The position numbers and the translations under genes are program-made. Shown here one piece after another: positions 18,353 through 28,633 of a stretch of 62,780 nt of DNA. Position 1 is the stretch's first letter; every line of letters starts with the position of its first letter. The DNA is from an uncultured Muribaculaceae bacterium (GTDB taxonomy: Bacteria; Bacteroidota; Bacteroidia; Bacteroidales; Muribaculaceae): positions 1-62,780 of the forward strand of contig CATJQX010000118.1 of the NCBI GenBank assembly GCA_949742535.1, in the 5' to 3' direction. The notes under the pieces are model-generated. The model had not been told where the DNA came from and did no database searches. It saw only the letters and a list, made by a program, of their open reading frames with translations.

Positions 18353-21300
18353 ATGAGATTCTTTAGAACTTCGTTTGTTATGGCGGGTGCGATCTGCGCA
18401 TGGCTGCCGGCGCAGGCCTTGAAAGTGGAACAGCTAAAAGTGCAGGGGATGACAAACCCTCTTGTAGTAGACGCACCGGAACCCACTTTCAGCTGGATTA
18501 TCACTTCCGATGAACGTGCTGTAAAACAGACCTCCTACCGCATCGTAGTAACTGCGGATGCCGAAGGTACACAGGAAGTATGGGACTCCGGTATGATATC
18601 CGGAGACAATACCGTGAATGTGCCCTCCACCGGGATATCCCTCGCCCCGGAACACCGCTATTACTGGCATGTGACGGTTCAGGACAATAAAGGCAACGAA
18701 GCCGTATCTACGGAAGCCGCATGGTTCGATACAGGCCTGATGGGAACAGGATGGGACGGAGCCAGATGGATAAAAGCATCTGACCTCCCACTCGGCTCGG
18801 CCATAGAGCCGGAAGAGCCGGTGACCGACTATACTGTTGAAGCCACATTCACGATCGAACATACCGCCGCAGGTATCTGTCTGGCAGCCCACGGCACCGA
18901 CAATTTCTATATGTGGCAGTTCAATGTGGAGGGAGCCTACCCCCGTTTCCGCCCTCACCGCTGGCAGAACGGCAATCCCGCCTGCCTTGACAATGTGAAC
19001 CTGTCAGGAAAAGTAGACATGCGCACCGGCACGGAGCATCGCATGAAAGTGGAGGTCACCGACGGGGGTACACGCGCGCTGACATACCTCGACGATGTGC
19101 TTATCGACAACCGCACCGGCGATTTCTCATATGGTCTTGTGGGTATCCGCCAGGATAAAGGTGAGACAGACGGACAGCCTGAGATTGCGGTTTTTGACGA
19201 TTTCAAAGTGACCGCCCCCTCAGGAAAAGTGCTTTTTGAAGAGGATTTCTCTACTGCCGATCCCGCGATGGAAGGTGGAGAGATCGTAGATGGGCGCCTT
19301 CGCGTTGTAGGTTCTGTCACCAAATCAATATACGCCTGGCAGAAAGAAAGCTCCAACCTCCATTACACCATCGAAGCAGACATGACCCTCATGGCCGACA
19401 ACGCCGGAATAGTGTTTGCTTCCACCGGACCGCGCACTTATCTCATGTGGCAGATAAACACGTTTGACAGCCATCGCCCCATTGTGCGCCACCATATCTA
19501 TAACAACGCCCTGCGCCCGCAGCACAGCGATGTGGAAATTACCGCTTTTTCCAAAGACTATATCCTCGGGAATGAACGCCACATAAAGCTTGAGATAAAA
19601 GGGAAGCAGATCATGACCTATATAGACGGCGTGCTCGTCGACACATATACCGACAATTCGGGAGTGGTAGGACTTGGAGACATAGGTTTCCGTGTAGACA
19701 ACTCAGCGCAGTTCCGCGACAACGCCTACTTCGACAACGTAAAAGTCACCGTGTACGACGGCGACGGAAATCCGACTGTAACCCTGGACGAAGATTTCGA
19801 GCATCTCCCGTCGGCATACTTCTACGACGCCATTGTGGAGAATGTAGACGGCAACTACAAGCTGTACATGCCAATCCGCGGCATAGAAACACGTGTGATG
19901 CAGCGCGGAGGCAACGGCGCGCCGATGTTCCGCCGCTCTTTCACTGTGGACCGTCCGGTACGTTCGGCAAAACTCTTCACCTCCGGCCTCGGCATATACG
20001 ACCTCTTTATGAACGGTACCCGCGTGGGACATGAACAGCCCGACGGCAGCATGCGCTACGAGGAACTGAAGCCCGGACGCACCGACTACAACCACCGTGT
20101 ACCCTATTCCCTCCACGACGTGACACGTCTTATTGCAGATGGCGAAAACGCTATGGGAACCATCGTGACCGACGGATGGTGGCGCGGCGACGTGGCACAC
20201 GGCGCATACGGCAATCCTGAAGTGGCATTCATCGCCAAACTCCATATCATTTACGAGGACGGGACAGAGGAGACCATCGTGTCAGACAGCTCATGGGCTT
20301 CCTCAAGATCCGGAGCCATGCGCAGCGGCGACATCTACAACGGCGAGATATACGACGCCCGGCTTGAAAGCGACTGGGCCACCGGATCCTACAACCAGTC
20401 GGGATGGAACGCGGTGGAATTCAGCACCGATTTCAAAGGTGCGATCCAGGCATTGCAGACACAGCCCGTGGAAGAGCTTACCGAACACATACGCACCCCG
20501 CAGAGCGCCACCATATTCAAGACACCGGCACTGACCACAGGAGATTTCGGCATGATCGACGTGGTAAGCAAAACCGACGGCAAAGGCACCGTATCCCTCA
20601 AAAAGGGTGAAAGCGTGATCTTTGATTTCGGACAGAATTTTGCCGGATGGGTGGAATTTACTGTAAAAGGGGCACGCGGCAACCGCATGCGCATGCGCTA
20701 CAGCGAGATGCTCAACGACACCGGAGAGAAATCGCGCGGCAACGACGGACCCGGCGGAAGTCTCTATCTGCTGAATCTCCGGAGCGCAAACGCCGAACTG
20801 TTCTATACCCTCGCCGGCCGTGAAGAGGGTGAGACATACCGCCCCACAATGACATTCTTTGGCTTCCGTTACTGCGAGATCACGGCAACAGACGACATAG
20901 AGATAATATCGGTAAAAGGTGTGCCTGTGAGCACACGCATGGCCGACACGGGCACATTCGAGTGCAGCAGCGAACCGGTGAACCAACTGTTCAGCAACAT
21001 CGTTTGGAGCCAGCGCGGCAACTTCCTGAGTATACCGACAGACTGTCCGCAGCGCGACGAACGCCTCGGTTGGGCAGCAGACACACAGATCTTCGCACGC
21101 ACGGCATCCTACAACGCCGACGCCGCCACTTTCTACCGCCACTGGATGGAAACCATGCGCGACGGACAGAGCAGCGAAGGAGCCTATCCCAACGTATCAC
21201 CCTGGGAAAGCTGGGACGGCCATGGAGCCGGAGCCTGGGCTGACGCCGGAATCGTAGTGCCCTGGACTGTTTATCTCATGACAGGCGACAACACCATCAT

Positions 21301-22591
21301 AAAGGAGAATTACCAGTCGATGGAGAAATATATGGACTGGCTGTCACGCCAGAAAGGTGACGGCTACTCATACAACGGCGCCGGCACCACCTATGGCGAC
21401 TGGCTCTCCTTCGTCAATACAGACTCCCGCTATGTGAGCGTATGCTACTACGCATATGACGCCCTGATGATGGAGCGCATGTCGCGTGCGTTAAGTACAG
21501 CCGATGGCGACGAATATGACCTCAAGGCGCAGAAATACCGCACACTCTTCAACAATATCAAGACAGAGTTCGGCCGACGCTACCTGAGCCGCGGAACACC
21601 CACACAACGTACCATGACAGGCTATCTGCTCGCCCTCAAATTCGATCTGCTTCCCGATGACGATGCAAGGAACAGCACGATAACACTGCTAAAAAATGCC
21701 ATAACCAACAACAAGGAGACCCTCAACACAGGCTTCGTTGGTACAGGCATACTCAATCCCACCCTGTCGGAATGCGGACTTACCGACAAGGCATATAACC
21801 TCCTGCTGCAACGGCGGTGCCCGTCGTGGCTCTATAGTGTCGACCAGGGAGCCACCACCACATGGGAGCGTTGGGATTCCTATCGCCTCGACAAGGGATT
21901 CGGCGACTATTCCATGAACTCTTTCAACCACTATGCCTATGGCGCGGTAGGAGAATGGATGTACCGTTTCATGGCCGGTATCGACACCGACGAGGAAAAT
22001 CCAGGCTTCACAAACATCATCCTGCGTCCGACACCCGACACACGCGAGAAACTCCCTGACGGACAGGAACGCATAACCCACGCATCCGCAACCTATGAGT
22101 CGATCCGCGGACATATCTCCTCGGCATGGGAAAGCGGCGAACAGTTCACATACAAAGCCGAAATACCTGCCAACACCACAGCCACCCTCTACATGCCGAT
22201 AGCCACACCTGACGACGAGATATTCGAAGGCGCACTTCCCGTTGAAGAGGCAGAAGGGGTGGAAGTCATAGGGCGTGACGACACTCACGCAATCCTGCGC
22301 GTGGCTTCCGGCAAATACAGTTTCACACGTAAGGAAGGCGCAGGCATCGACAATGTACTCGTCGGAAACACCCGGGTGACCGTTTATCCCAATCCCACCC
22401 GTGACATACTGCACATCGCAAGCGACTGCGAGATCGGCTCCGTCACACTGTACGACACCGCAGGTCCCGCCATGCTCCATGCCACCGAAAACTGCACCAC
22501 TCTTGACATCTCCACCCTCCCCTCAGGGCTGTATATCCTCTCCGCTGATACGGCCGACGGCCCGTTCGTCACCAAAATAGTGAAGCAGTAA
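18353..22591 (+). CDS. Secreted GH78 alpha-L-rhamnosidase with inserted beta-sandwich modules and T9SS type-A C-terminal domain
   Basis: GWAADTQIFARTASYNADAATFYRHWM and SIPTDCPQRDERLGW rhamnosidase motifs; C-term VTVYPNPTRDILHI...LPSGLYIL...TKIVKQ. Confidence 0.92.
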   Translation: MRFFRTSFVMAGAICAWLPAQALKVEQLKVQGMTNPLVVDAPEPTFSWIITSDERAVKQTSYRIVVTADAEGTQEVWDSGMISGDNTVNVPSTGISLAPEHRYYWHVTVQDNKGNEAVSTEAAWFDTGLMGTGWDGARWIKASDLPLGSAIEPEEPVTDYTVEATFTIEHTAAGICLAAHGTDNFYMWQFNVEGAYPRFRPHRWQNGNPACLDNVNLSGKVDMRTGTEHRMKVEVTDGGTRALTYLDDVLIDNRTGDFSYGLVGIRQDKGETDGQPEIAVFDDFKVTAPSGKVLFEEDFSTADPAMEGGEIVDGRLRVVGSVTKSIYAWQKESSNLHYTIEADMTLMADNAGIVFASTGPRTYLMWQINTFDSHRPIVRHHIYNNALRPQHSDVEITAFSKDYILGNERHIKLEIKGKQIMTYIDGVLVDTYTDNSGVVGLGDIGFRVDNSAQFRDNAYFDNVKVTVYDGDGNPTVTLDEDFEHLPSAYFYDAIVENVDGNYKLYMPIRGIETRVMQRGGNGAPMFRRSFTVDRPVRSAKLFTSGLGIYDLFMNGTRVGHEQPDGSMRYEELKPGRTDYNHRVPYSLHDVTRLIADGENAMGTIVTDGWWRGDVAHGAYGNPEVAFIAKLHIIYEDGTEETIVSDSSWASSRSGAMRSGDIYNGEIYDARLESDWATGSYNQSGWNAVEFSTDFKGAIQALQTQPVEELTEHIRTPQSATIFKTPALTTGDFGMIDVVSKTDGKGTVSLKKGESVIFDFGQNFAGWVEFTVKGARGNRMRMRYSEMLNDTGEKSRGNDGPGGSLYLLNLRSANAELFYTLAGREEGETYRPTMTFFGFRYCEITATDDIEIISVKGVPVSTRMADTGTFECSSEPVNQLFSNIVWSQRGNFLSIPTDCPQRDERLGWAADTQIFARTASYNADAATFYRHWMETMRDGQSSEGAYPNVSPWESWDGHGAGAWADAGIVVPWTVYLMTGDNTIIKENYQSMEKYMDWLSRQKGDGYSYNGAGTTYGDWLSFVNTDSRYVSVCYYAYDALMMERMSRALSTADGDEYDLKAQKYRTLFNNIKTEFGRRYLSRGTPTQRTMTGYLLALKFDLLPDDDARNSTITLLKNAITNNKETLNTGFVGTGILNPTLSECGLTDKAYNLLLQRRCPSWLYSVDQGATTTWERWDSYRLDKGFGDYSMNSFNHYAYGAVGEWMYRFMAGIDTDEENPGFTNIILRPTPDTREKLPDGQERITHASATYESIRGHISSAWESGEQFTYKAEIPANTTATLYMPIATPDDEIFEGALPVEEAEGVEVIGRDDTHAILRVASGKYSFTRKEGAGIDNVLVGNTRVTVYPNPTRDILHIASDCEIGSVTLYDTAGPAMLHATENCTTLDISTLPSGLYILSADTADGPFVTKIVKQ

Positions 22592-22644
22592 AACATCCCT
22601 GAGATAATCAAAATTCGCGAATTTTGACACACCCTCATTAATAA

Positions 22645-22701
22645 AATCCCCGCATCAGGCGCCAGAAACAACAAGTCCTGTCAACGCCCGATGCGGGGAT
22701 T
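22645..22701. terminator. Bidirectional terminator between convergent genes
   Basis: AATCCCCGCATC...GATGCGGGGATT stem with flanking A/T tracts. Confidence 0.85.
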
Positions 22702-22722
22702 ATTTTACGCGTGTATTGTCTG

Positions 22723-24438
22723 TCAGTCGGCGGAAGTAAAGCCGACAAGAAGCATGTCGGTCTTTGCCTCGCCGCTGCGTCCGAGTTCTATCGGTTCGTC
22801 AAACCTGTAACCCGTAGCCACCTCCTCTGCGAAAGAAGGGAGATCGCAGGCTGCTATCACGAGCACACCTTTTTCAGGATGATCCACATCAAAGCGGTGC
22901 AGGCGGTCATCAAGATAATATCCGAGAGTGAAAAAACGCTCCATACGGCCGTAACGGAAAGCATACAGCCCCTCCTGTGCGGGCACAGCCTCCTCTATGC
23001 GGTGCGCCATATCGCGGTCTGACTTGTAATTCATGCAGGCCGGAAGCGACGCCCCCTGCACCATCCAGTAGAGAACCAGAGTGAACACCATGCTACCCAT
23101 TGCGGCAGAGCGCGGTGACCGGCGCAGAAGAACCCAGATCAGCGTTATCGCAGACAGAAGTGTGAGATAACATACCGCCGACGGGAGTATACGGGTGCCC
23201 TCAGCTGCGAAACCATTGAGAATCATCGCTGTGGATCCGCTTCCGAAAGGTGCTACCGCTCCCGACATCACCGACAGAATTGCCAGGGGAGCAATAACCC
23301 CGAGAACGGCCAGTATCCATCCGTAAACACGCACACATGCAGGAGCGATACTTATTAGGCGACGCAGATAAAGCGCCATGAAATATGCCATGAATGGATA
23401 CATCGGGAGCAGATACACGCTCCGTTTACTTTTGGGGATGCAATAAAATACAAACACAAGCAGCGCGGCAAGCATGGCGAAAAGTTCCACCGGATCCATG
23501 GCGCGCAGACGCTGCAGCAGGTTGCCGCTCCCTTTCTTTATATGTCGCCAGGGGCATGCGAACAGGCTTATGAGCAACAGCAACGTATAGGGAGCTAAGC
23601 CCGACAGAAGCGAGGTGAAATTATACAGCACCGAGTGTTCATGCGATCCATATGTCATGCTGCCTGTGAACCGGCCGAAATTCTCCTCAAGCACAAGTTC
23701 AAGAAACGGCTCACCGCCACGGGCATAGGCGGCCACATACCACAATGCCGGAAGCAGAAGCGACAGCAATCCCGAGAGAGCGAGGCTGACAGTGGTCTGC
23801 ACGAAACCGCCCCCCTTTATCAACCGGAAAACAAACAGTACCATACACGGAAGCAACATCCCGATCGGCCCTTTGGTAAGCACCGCGCCGCTCATAAAAA
23901 GCGCGGCCACCACAGAGGGCATCCACGTGCCGCGGGGATGGCGTTCCCACTGACGGTACAGCGCATACAAAGCGCCCACTATGAAAAAAGTAAGCAGCAT
24001 ATCCACGCGGCATATGGTGGCCGCACGGAACACCTCGAACGCACCTGCGCATACCAGTGCCGCTCCCAAAGCCACTCCCCCCGGACTGCGCCGCGAAAAG
24101 AAGCGGAAAGTCATCATCACCATCGCAATGGCGGATAGTGCCGAGGGAAGGCGGCTAAGAAACTCCGTGACATGCCCCCCATTGAGCCATCCGAGCAGCG
24201 CTATGCACCATGCGAGCATTGGCGGCTTGTATGGTATGTCGGCACCGAAACTCACAGGCAATATCCAGTTGCCCTGATTGAGCATGGAGACTGCGACAAT
24301 GGCCTCACGCGGTTCCCCTTTGGTTGTAAACAGCGTTTCCGACAGAAACGGTATAAAAGTGGCGATGAGAAGCCCTGCCAAAAGCAGGGTTTCCCATCGT
24401 GCTGTACTCTTGTCGATTACAGAAGCTGAATGTGACAC
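22723..24438 (-). CDS. GT39/ArnT-like integral membrane glycosyltransferase
   Basis: Multi-TM; LFTTKGEPREAIVAVSML and CRVDMLLTFFIVGALYALYR. Confidence 0.88.
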   Translation of the reverse strand: MSHSASVIDKSTARWETLLLAGLLIATFIPFLSETLFTTKGEPREAIVAVSMLNQGNWILPVSFGADIPYKPPMLAWCIALLGWLNGGHVTEFLSRLPSALSAIAMVMMTFRFFSRRSPGGVALGAALVCAGAFEVFRAATICRVDMLLTFFIVGALYALYRQWERHPRGTWMPSVVAALFMSGAVLTKGPIGMLLPCMVLFVFRLIKGGGFVQTTVSLALSGLLSLLLPALWYVAAYARGGEPFLELVLEENFGRFTGSMTYGSHEHSVLYNFTSLLSGLAPYTLLLLISLFACPWRHIKKGSGNLLQRLRAMDPVELFAMLAALLVFVFYCIPKSKRSVYLLPMYPFMAYFMALYLRRLISIAPACVRVYGWILAVLGVIAPLAILSVMSGAVAPFGSGSTAMILNGFAAEGTRILPSAVCYLTLLSAITLIWVLLRRSPRSAAMGSMVFTLVLYWMVQGASLPACMNYKSDRDMAHRIEEAVPAQEGLYAFRYGRMERFFTLGYYLDDRLHRFDVDHPEKGVLVIAACDLPSFAEEVATGYRFDEPIELGRSGEAKTDMLLVGFTSAD

Positions 24439-24466
24439 TATCTATATTTTTAATCTTATCGGACTG

Positions 24467-25417
24467 TTAATTCCCAAACGAAAGAGTGGTATAGTAATTT
24501 CCGGTATAATTGGAATTAAACGAGAGATTTACATACCTGCCACCGGCTCCATACCATGTGGCGGATATCACGCCCCCGCTGTTGGTAGTCTGCACCGGCA
24601 TGCCGTATTGCGCCGTGAAGGCAGCATACAGATTGTTGTACCGGCTGAGATCATAATAGCTCGTAGGGCAGGTGAATTGCGAGCCGGTAAGCACTCCGTT
24701 CGTATAATACAGCGCCGCATCAGGCCAGTAATAGTTCATCTGGGGCACATCGTTGAGATACACGACATTGTTGCCGTAGCTGCTCACAGTATATCCATTG
24801 TTGACCAGAGCGTTTATGCTGGCAGTGATGGCTGTGCCGAGAGCAACCCCGAGGATGGTGCCGAAAACCGGTCCGCCACTTACATAATGCCACCGTGGAG
24901 GGGGCACGGGACGGTGATAGGCGCCGAAGAAAGGCACCGGATGGCGGTAGCCGTGGGGATGCGGACGGGGAGGACGCGGCGGACGATGGGGCCTGGGAGG
25001 CCTGGGAGGTCTCTCTGGGCGGGAAGGACGGTAATGATCATTGCCTGGGCGGTGATTCCCTCCTCCGGGGCGATGACTGTTGTTACCTTCCGGACGTTCA
25101 GGACGATGCTGCTGCCCTCCGTTGCCGGGGCGCCCATTGGAAGTGCCGTTGCCGGGACGGGTGCCGGGATTTACGGGACGGGTATGGTTGGACGACGCGC
25201 CGTTGTTGGTCGGGCGGGAAGTGCCGTGCGACGGACGGTTGGCGCTGTGTGAAGATGACGGACGGTTGCCTACGTTGCCGGAGGGACGGTTGGGAGCGCT
25301 CGCTCCCGAGGAGGTGCTGTGCCCTCCCCTGCCTCGCGTCTGGGCATCGGCAACAGGAGCCGCCACCATAGCGAAAGCCAACAGGAAAGCTGTTACTGTC
25401 TGGACGAATTTCTTCAT
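24467..25417 (-). CDS. Secreted protein with Pro/Arg/Gly/Asn/His-rich low-complexity N-terminal half and a small C-terminal domain
   Basis: Start MKKFVQTV... with signal peptide and upstream GGAGG; RPPRPPRPHRPPRPPRPHPH tract; distinct C-terminal globular region. Confidence 0.8.
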   Translation of the reverse strand: MKKFVQTVTAFLLAFAMVAAPVADAQTRGRGGHSTSSGASAPNRPSGNVGNRPSSSHSANRPSHGTSRPTNNGASSNHTRPVNPGTRPGNGTSNGRPGNGGQQHRPERPEGNNSHRPGGGNHRPGNDHYRPSRPERPPRPPRPHRPPRPPRPHPHGYRHPVPFFGAYHRPVPPPRWHYVSGGPVFGTILGVALGTAITASINALVNNGYTVSSYGNNVVYLNDVPQMNYYWPDAALYYTNGVLTGSQFTCPTSYYDLSRYNNLYAAFTAQYGMPVQTTNSGGVISATWYGAGGRYVNLSFNSNYTGNYYTTLSFGN

Positions 25418-25535
25418 TTTTCGGTCCTCCTTTCTATTATTTTTCACGTTATACTTTTTTAGATTGCCTAAAGGTGCGAAAGGTTTAACCGGCCTTGTAT
25501 TTTCAGCTTTTTTAGTAACTTTGCCGCATAGTCCA

Positions 25536-25970
25536 ATGATAATTATGAAACATACCGTAATACGGCTTATCGCAGCCACAACAATAATAATTTCACTCTC
25601 TTCCTGTGACAGACACACCGCGGCTATCGACGCCCTTGTGACCGAACTCAATTCACCGGTGTTCCGCGCCGAAGAGGCCAAGACCGGACTGTTCGATGAC
25701 TCGAATGCGGAAATAGACGGCAACAGACTGGTAATAACATTTCTCTGCCGCCCATACATAAATCTGTCTGACATAACCGAGGATCAGCTTCCCGGACTAA
25801 AAGCATCGGCAGAGGATGAGTTCAGACGCAATCTGGTGAACGAGAAATTTCTTGACGGACTTGAGGCTTTGCGCCATGAAGACATGAAACTGCTGATGGT
25901 ATGGCAGGATGTCAACGGCAAGAAGATCGAGATAGAGATAGACCCTGCCAAAGTCCTTCCTGAGGAGTGA
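25536..25970 (+). CDS. Small lipoprotein of unknown function
   Basis: Signal/lipobox IIISLSSC; upstream TAACTTTG element. ORF-track start at 25080 is probably too early. Confidence 0.75.
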   Translation: MIIMKHTVIRLIAATTIIISLSSCDRHTAAIDALVTELNSPVFRAEEAKTGLFDDSNAEIDGNRLVITFLCRPYINLSDITEDQLPGLKASAEDEFRRNLVNEKFLDGLEALRHEDMKLLMVWQDVNGKKIEIEIDPAKVLPEE

Positions 25971-25987
25971 CATTCACATGCCGGCGG

Positions 25988-27445
25988 TCAAACTGCCGTG
26001 TCTGTTTTCAACCCTTTCTTGAGCCATGCTCCGCTCAGAAGACGCCACAGGAATATCATTCCCCTGAAACATAACTCTATGCACATGGCGAGCCATACAC
26101 CGTCAAGTCCCATTGAGGGAGCGAGCAATGCGGCGATAGGGAGACGCACAAGCCATATGCTCGAAAAATTCATGGCAGCCGGCACGATAGTGTCGCCTAC
26201 CCCCACCATCACTCCATAGGCCACGATCGAGGCCGCGAACATAGGCTCTGCCCAAGCCTCTATACGCAGCGCCGAAACGCCAAGGCTCTGGATGTCGGCC
26301 ACAGGTGAAAGCAGCTCCATGACAGCAGGAGCGGCAAGCCACAGTATCACACCCATTACTGTCATAACCGCCATCCCAAGCCCCACCGTAAGATACCCGA
26401 ATTGCCTTGCGAGATCCTTGCGTTTCGCACCGTAGCTCTGTCCCACCAGTGTGGTGGCGGCGTCGCCAATACCATAACCGGGCATATAGCAGAGAGCCTC
26501 GGCCGTAACGGCAAACGCATTGGCGGCTATCGCCATCACCCCCAAAGGCGCAACAATCACGGTAACCACGATCTGCGCCCCGCATATCACACCATGCTCC
26601 AGGGTCATGGGAGCAGAAACTCTCAAGGCATTGCGCAACACTGTGCCTGTAGGGAGAAAATCGCGCCAGTCGCGATGACGCGTGTATGGCCGTATGTCAC
26701 GTCCTGCAGCACGCCTGCCCACAATAGCGAGATCGGGCTGACGCACGCACGCATACCACAACATGAGCGCTGCTGACACAATCTCCGCACACACCGTGCC
26801 CAAAGCGGCGCCAAGAACTCCCAGCCCTAACCCCGGAATATGTAACGATGCCCCGGCAAGCAGAATCTCACGCGACGGGAATATGAAGAAGAAATTAAAA
26901 ACCACATCAAGCAGGCACATAAGCACATTGACGGCGCCGGCCACCTTCATATTGCCTGACGCACGCAGCACTCCCCCGCCAAGATAGTTCAGGGTAAGCA
27001 ACGGCAACGAAGCCACAAACACCATAAAGTAGACCGACGCCCCTTCACAGACCTTCCCCTCTCCCCCGAGCCAATGGGGCAGCGGAACCGCGATGGCGCA
27101 TCCTATCACAGCCATCACAAGACCGAACAGGACGGCTGAACCCAACCCCTGCCTGAGCACGGAACGGGCGCTGCTGTAATCGGCCGCACCTATGCGGTGC
27201 GCCACCTGCACCGAAAAGCCCACCATGGCCGAAGAACACAATCCCCAGAAAAGCCAGAGGCTTGTGCTTACAAGCCCGACCGCCGCGCTGTCGTCGGCAC
27301 CGAGGCGCCCCACCATAGCGGCATCGATATACTGCATCAGAATACTCGAGAGCTGCGCCATGATGGCCGGCCACGACAACTGGGACGTCAGCGACAGACG
27401 CTGACGGAAACTCAACGGAGCTCCGGACTGAATCAATTTAAGCAA
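25988..27445 (-). CDS. MATE-family efflux transporter
   Basis: About 12 TM; LSWPAIMAQLSSILMQYIDAAMVGRLGADDSAAV MATE signature. Confidence 0.95.
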   Translation of the reverse strand: MLKLIQSGAPLSFRQRLSLTSQLSWPAIMAQLSSILMQYIDAAMVGRLGADDSAAVGLVSTSLWLFWGLCSSAMVGFSVQVAHRIGAADYSSARSVLRQGLGSAVLFGLVMAVIGCAIAVPLPHWLGGEGKVCEGASVYFMVFVASLPLLTLNYLGGGVLRASGNMKVAGAVNVLMCLLDVVFNFFFIFPSREILLAGASLHIPGLGLGVLGAALGTVCAEIVSAALMLWYACVRQPDLAIVGRRAAGRDIRPYTRHRDWRDFLPTGTVLRNALRVSAPMTLEHGVICGAQIVVTVIVAPLGVMAIAANAFAVTAEALCYMPGYGIGDAATTLVGQSYGAKRKDLARQFGYLTVGLGMAVMTVMGVILWLAAPAVMELLSPVADIQSLGVSALRIEAWAEPMFAASIVAYGVMVGVGDTIVPAAMNFSSIWLVRLPIAALLAPSMGLDGVWLAMCIELCFRGMIFLWRLLSGAWLKKGLKTDTAV

Positions 27446-27451
27446 GGCAGA

Positions 27452-28633
27452 TCAATTCAAATTCACCCATTCAATCATGCGGCGCAACCCCTCTGCAAGA
27501 ACGCTGCGCGGACATGCTATATTCAACCTTATATACCCCTTGGCGCCATACATGTCGCCGGGATTCACCCACACGGCTGCCTCCTCCACAAGACGCCGCT
27601 CAAGTTCCTCGGCAGAGATGCCGAGAGCCGTTATATCCACCCATGGCAGATAGGTGGCCTCAAGTTTGGTTACCGGGCATTGCGGCAACCCCTCCCTGAG
27701 CATCCTCACCGTCATACGGTAGTTTTCCCAGAGATATTCGCGCAGTTCCGTGAGCCATTCCTCACCTGCCGGCGTATAGGAAGCCTTCAGAGCCTCCACC
27801 CCGAAGGGATTCACATCGCACACCTCGTTGATATTGATGGCACGGTCCACAAGCGCACGCACCTCTTCGTCGGGACACACGATATTGGCGATCTGCAGTC
27901 CCGCTGTGTTGAAAGCCTTTGAGGGAGAAAGGCATATCAGGGCGGAAGAGGCGCCGGCGTTGACTTCGGCATCGACAATGCCATATGGTACATATGACGT
28001 ACCGGGCGCTGTAAGCTCACAGTGTATCTCGTCGCTCACCACCCTCACACCGTGCCGGCGGCAGATCTGCGCCACACGCGTAAGCTCGGCATGCGTCCAC
28101 AGCCTTCCGGCAGGATTATGGGGGTTGCACAGCAAAAGCATTCCAACATCATCACGCGAGCACTTCCGCTCGAGGTCATCGAAATCAATCTCGTATGTGA
28201 ACAACCCGTCGGCACAGTCAATTCGCCTCAGCGGGCTTTCCACAATGAGGCAGCCGTTGTTTCTTATCGATGAGAAGAAACAATTGTAAACCGGGGTCAT
28301 CACCAGTACACCTTCTCCGGCCGGCACAAGTGCCTTGATTATGGCGGAAACCGCCGGCACAACACCAGATGTATAAATGACATTCCGACGGTCGAACCTA
28401 TAGCCGTGGCGGCTTTCAAACCATCCGGTAAGCGCATCGTAGTAATCGTCGCCGACAAGCGTATATCCGAAAACACCATGATCGACCCTGCGTTTTAAGG
28501 CGTCGGTCACAACAGGAGCGGTGCGGAAATCCATGTCGGCCACCCAGAGGGGTATAACCTCCCTGCTACCGGCCGAATCCCATTTATAGGATCCGCTTCC
28601 GCGGCGGTCCACAATCTCGTCGAACCTGCTCAT
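27452..28633 (-). CDS. MalY/PatB-family PLP aminotransferase (cystathionine beta-lyase-like)
   Basis: ADMDFRTAPVV, NPHNPAGRLW, SDEIHCEL, LSPSKAFNTAGLQ. Confidence 0.93.
   Translation of the reverse strand: MSRFDEIVDRRGSGSYKWDSAGSREVIPLWVADMDFRTAPVVTDALKRRVDHGVFGYTLVGDDYYDALTGWFESRHGYRFDRRNVIYTSGVVPAVSAIIKALVPAGEGVLVMTPVYNCFFSSIRNNGCLIVESPLRRIDCADGLFTYEIDFDDLERKCSRDDVGMLLLCNPHNPAGRLWTHAELTRVAQICRRHGVRVVSDEIHCELTAPGTSYVPYGIVDAEVNAGASSALICLSPSKAFNTAGLQIANIVCPDEEVRALVDRAININEVCDVNPFGVEALKASYTPAGEEWLTELREYLWENYRMTVRMLREGLPQCPVTKLEATYLPWVDITALGISAEELERRLVEEAAVWVNPGDMYGAKGYIRLNIACPRSVLAEGLRRMIEWVNLN

Noticed and set aside
24940-25330. Repetitive GC-rich tract as possible CRISPR-like or tandem repeat DNA
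   Set aside because: It is the coding sequence of the Pro/Arg/Gly-rich protein; no conserved repeat-spacer structure.
25080-25535. N-terminal extension of the small lipoprotein ORF
   Set aside because: The extension is antisense to the Pro/Arg-rich protein; the lipoprotein signal starts at 25536/25545 and a promoter-like TAACTTTG lies just upstream.
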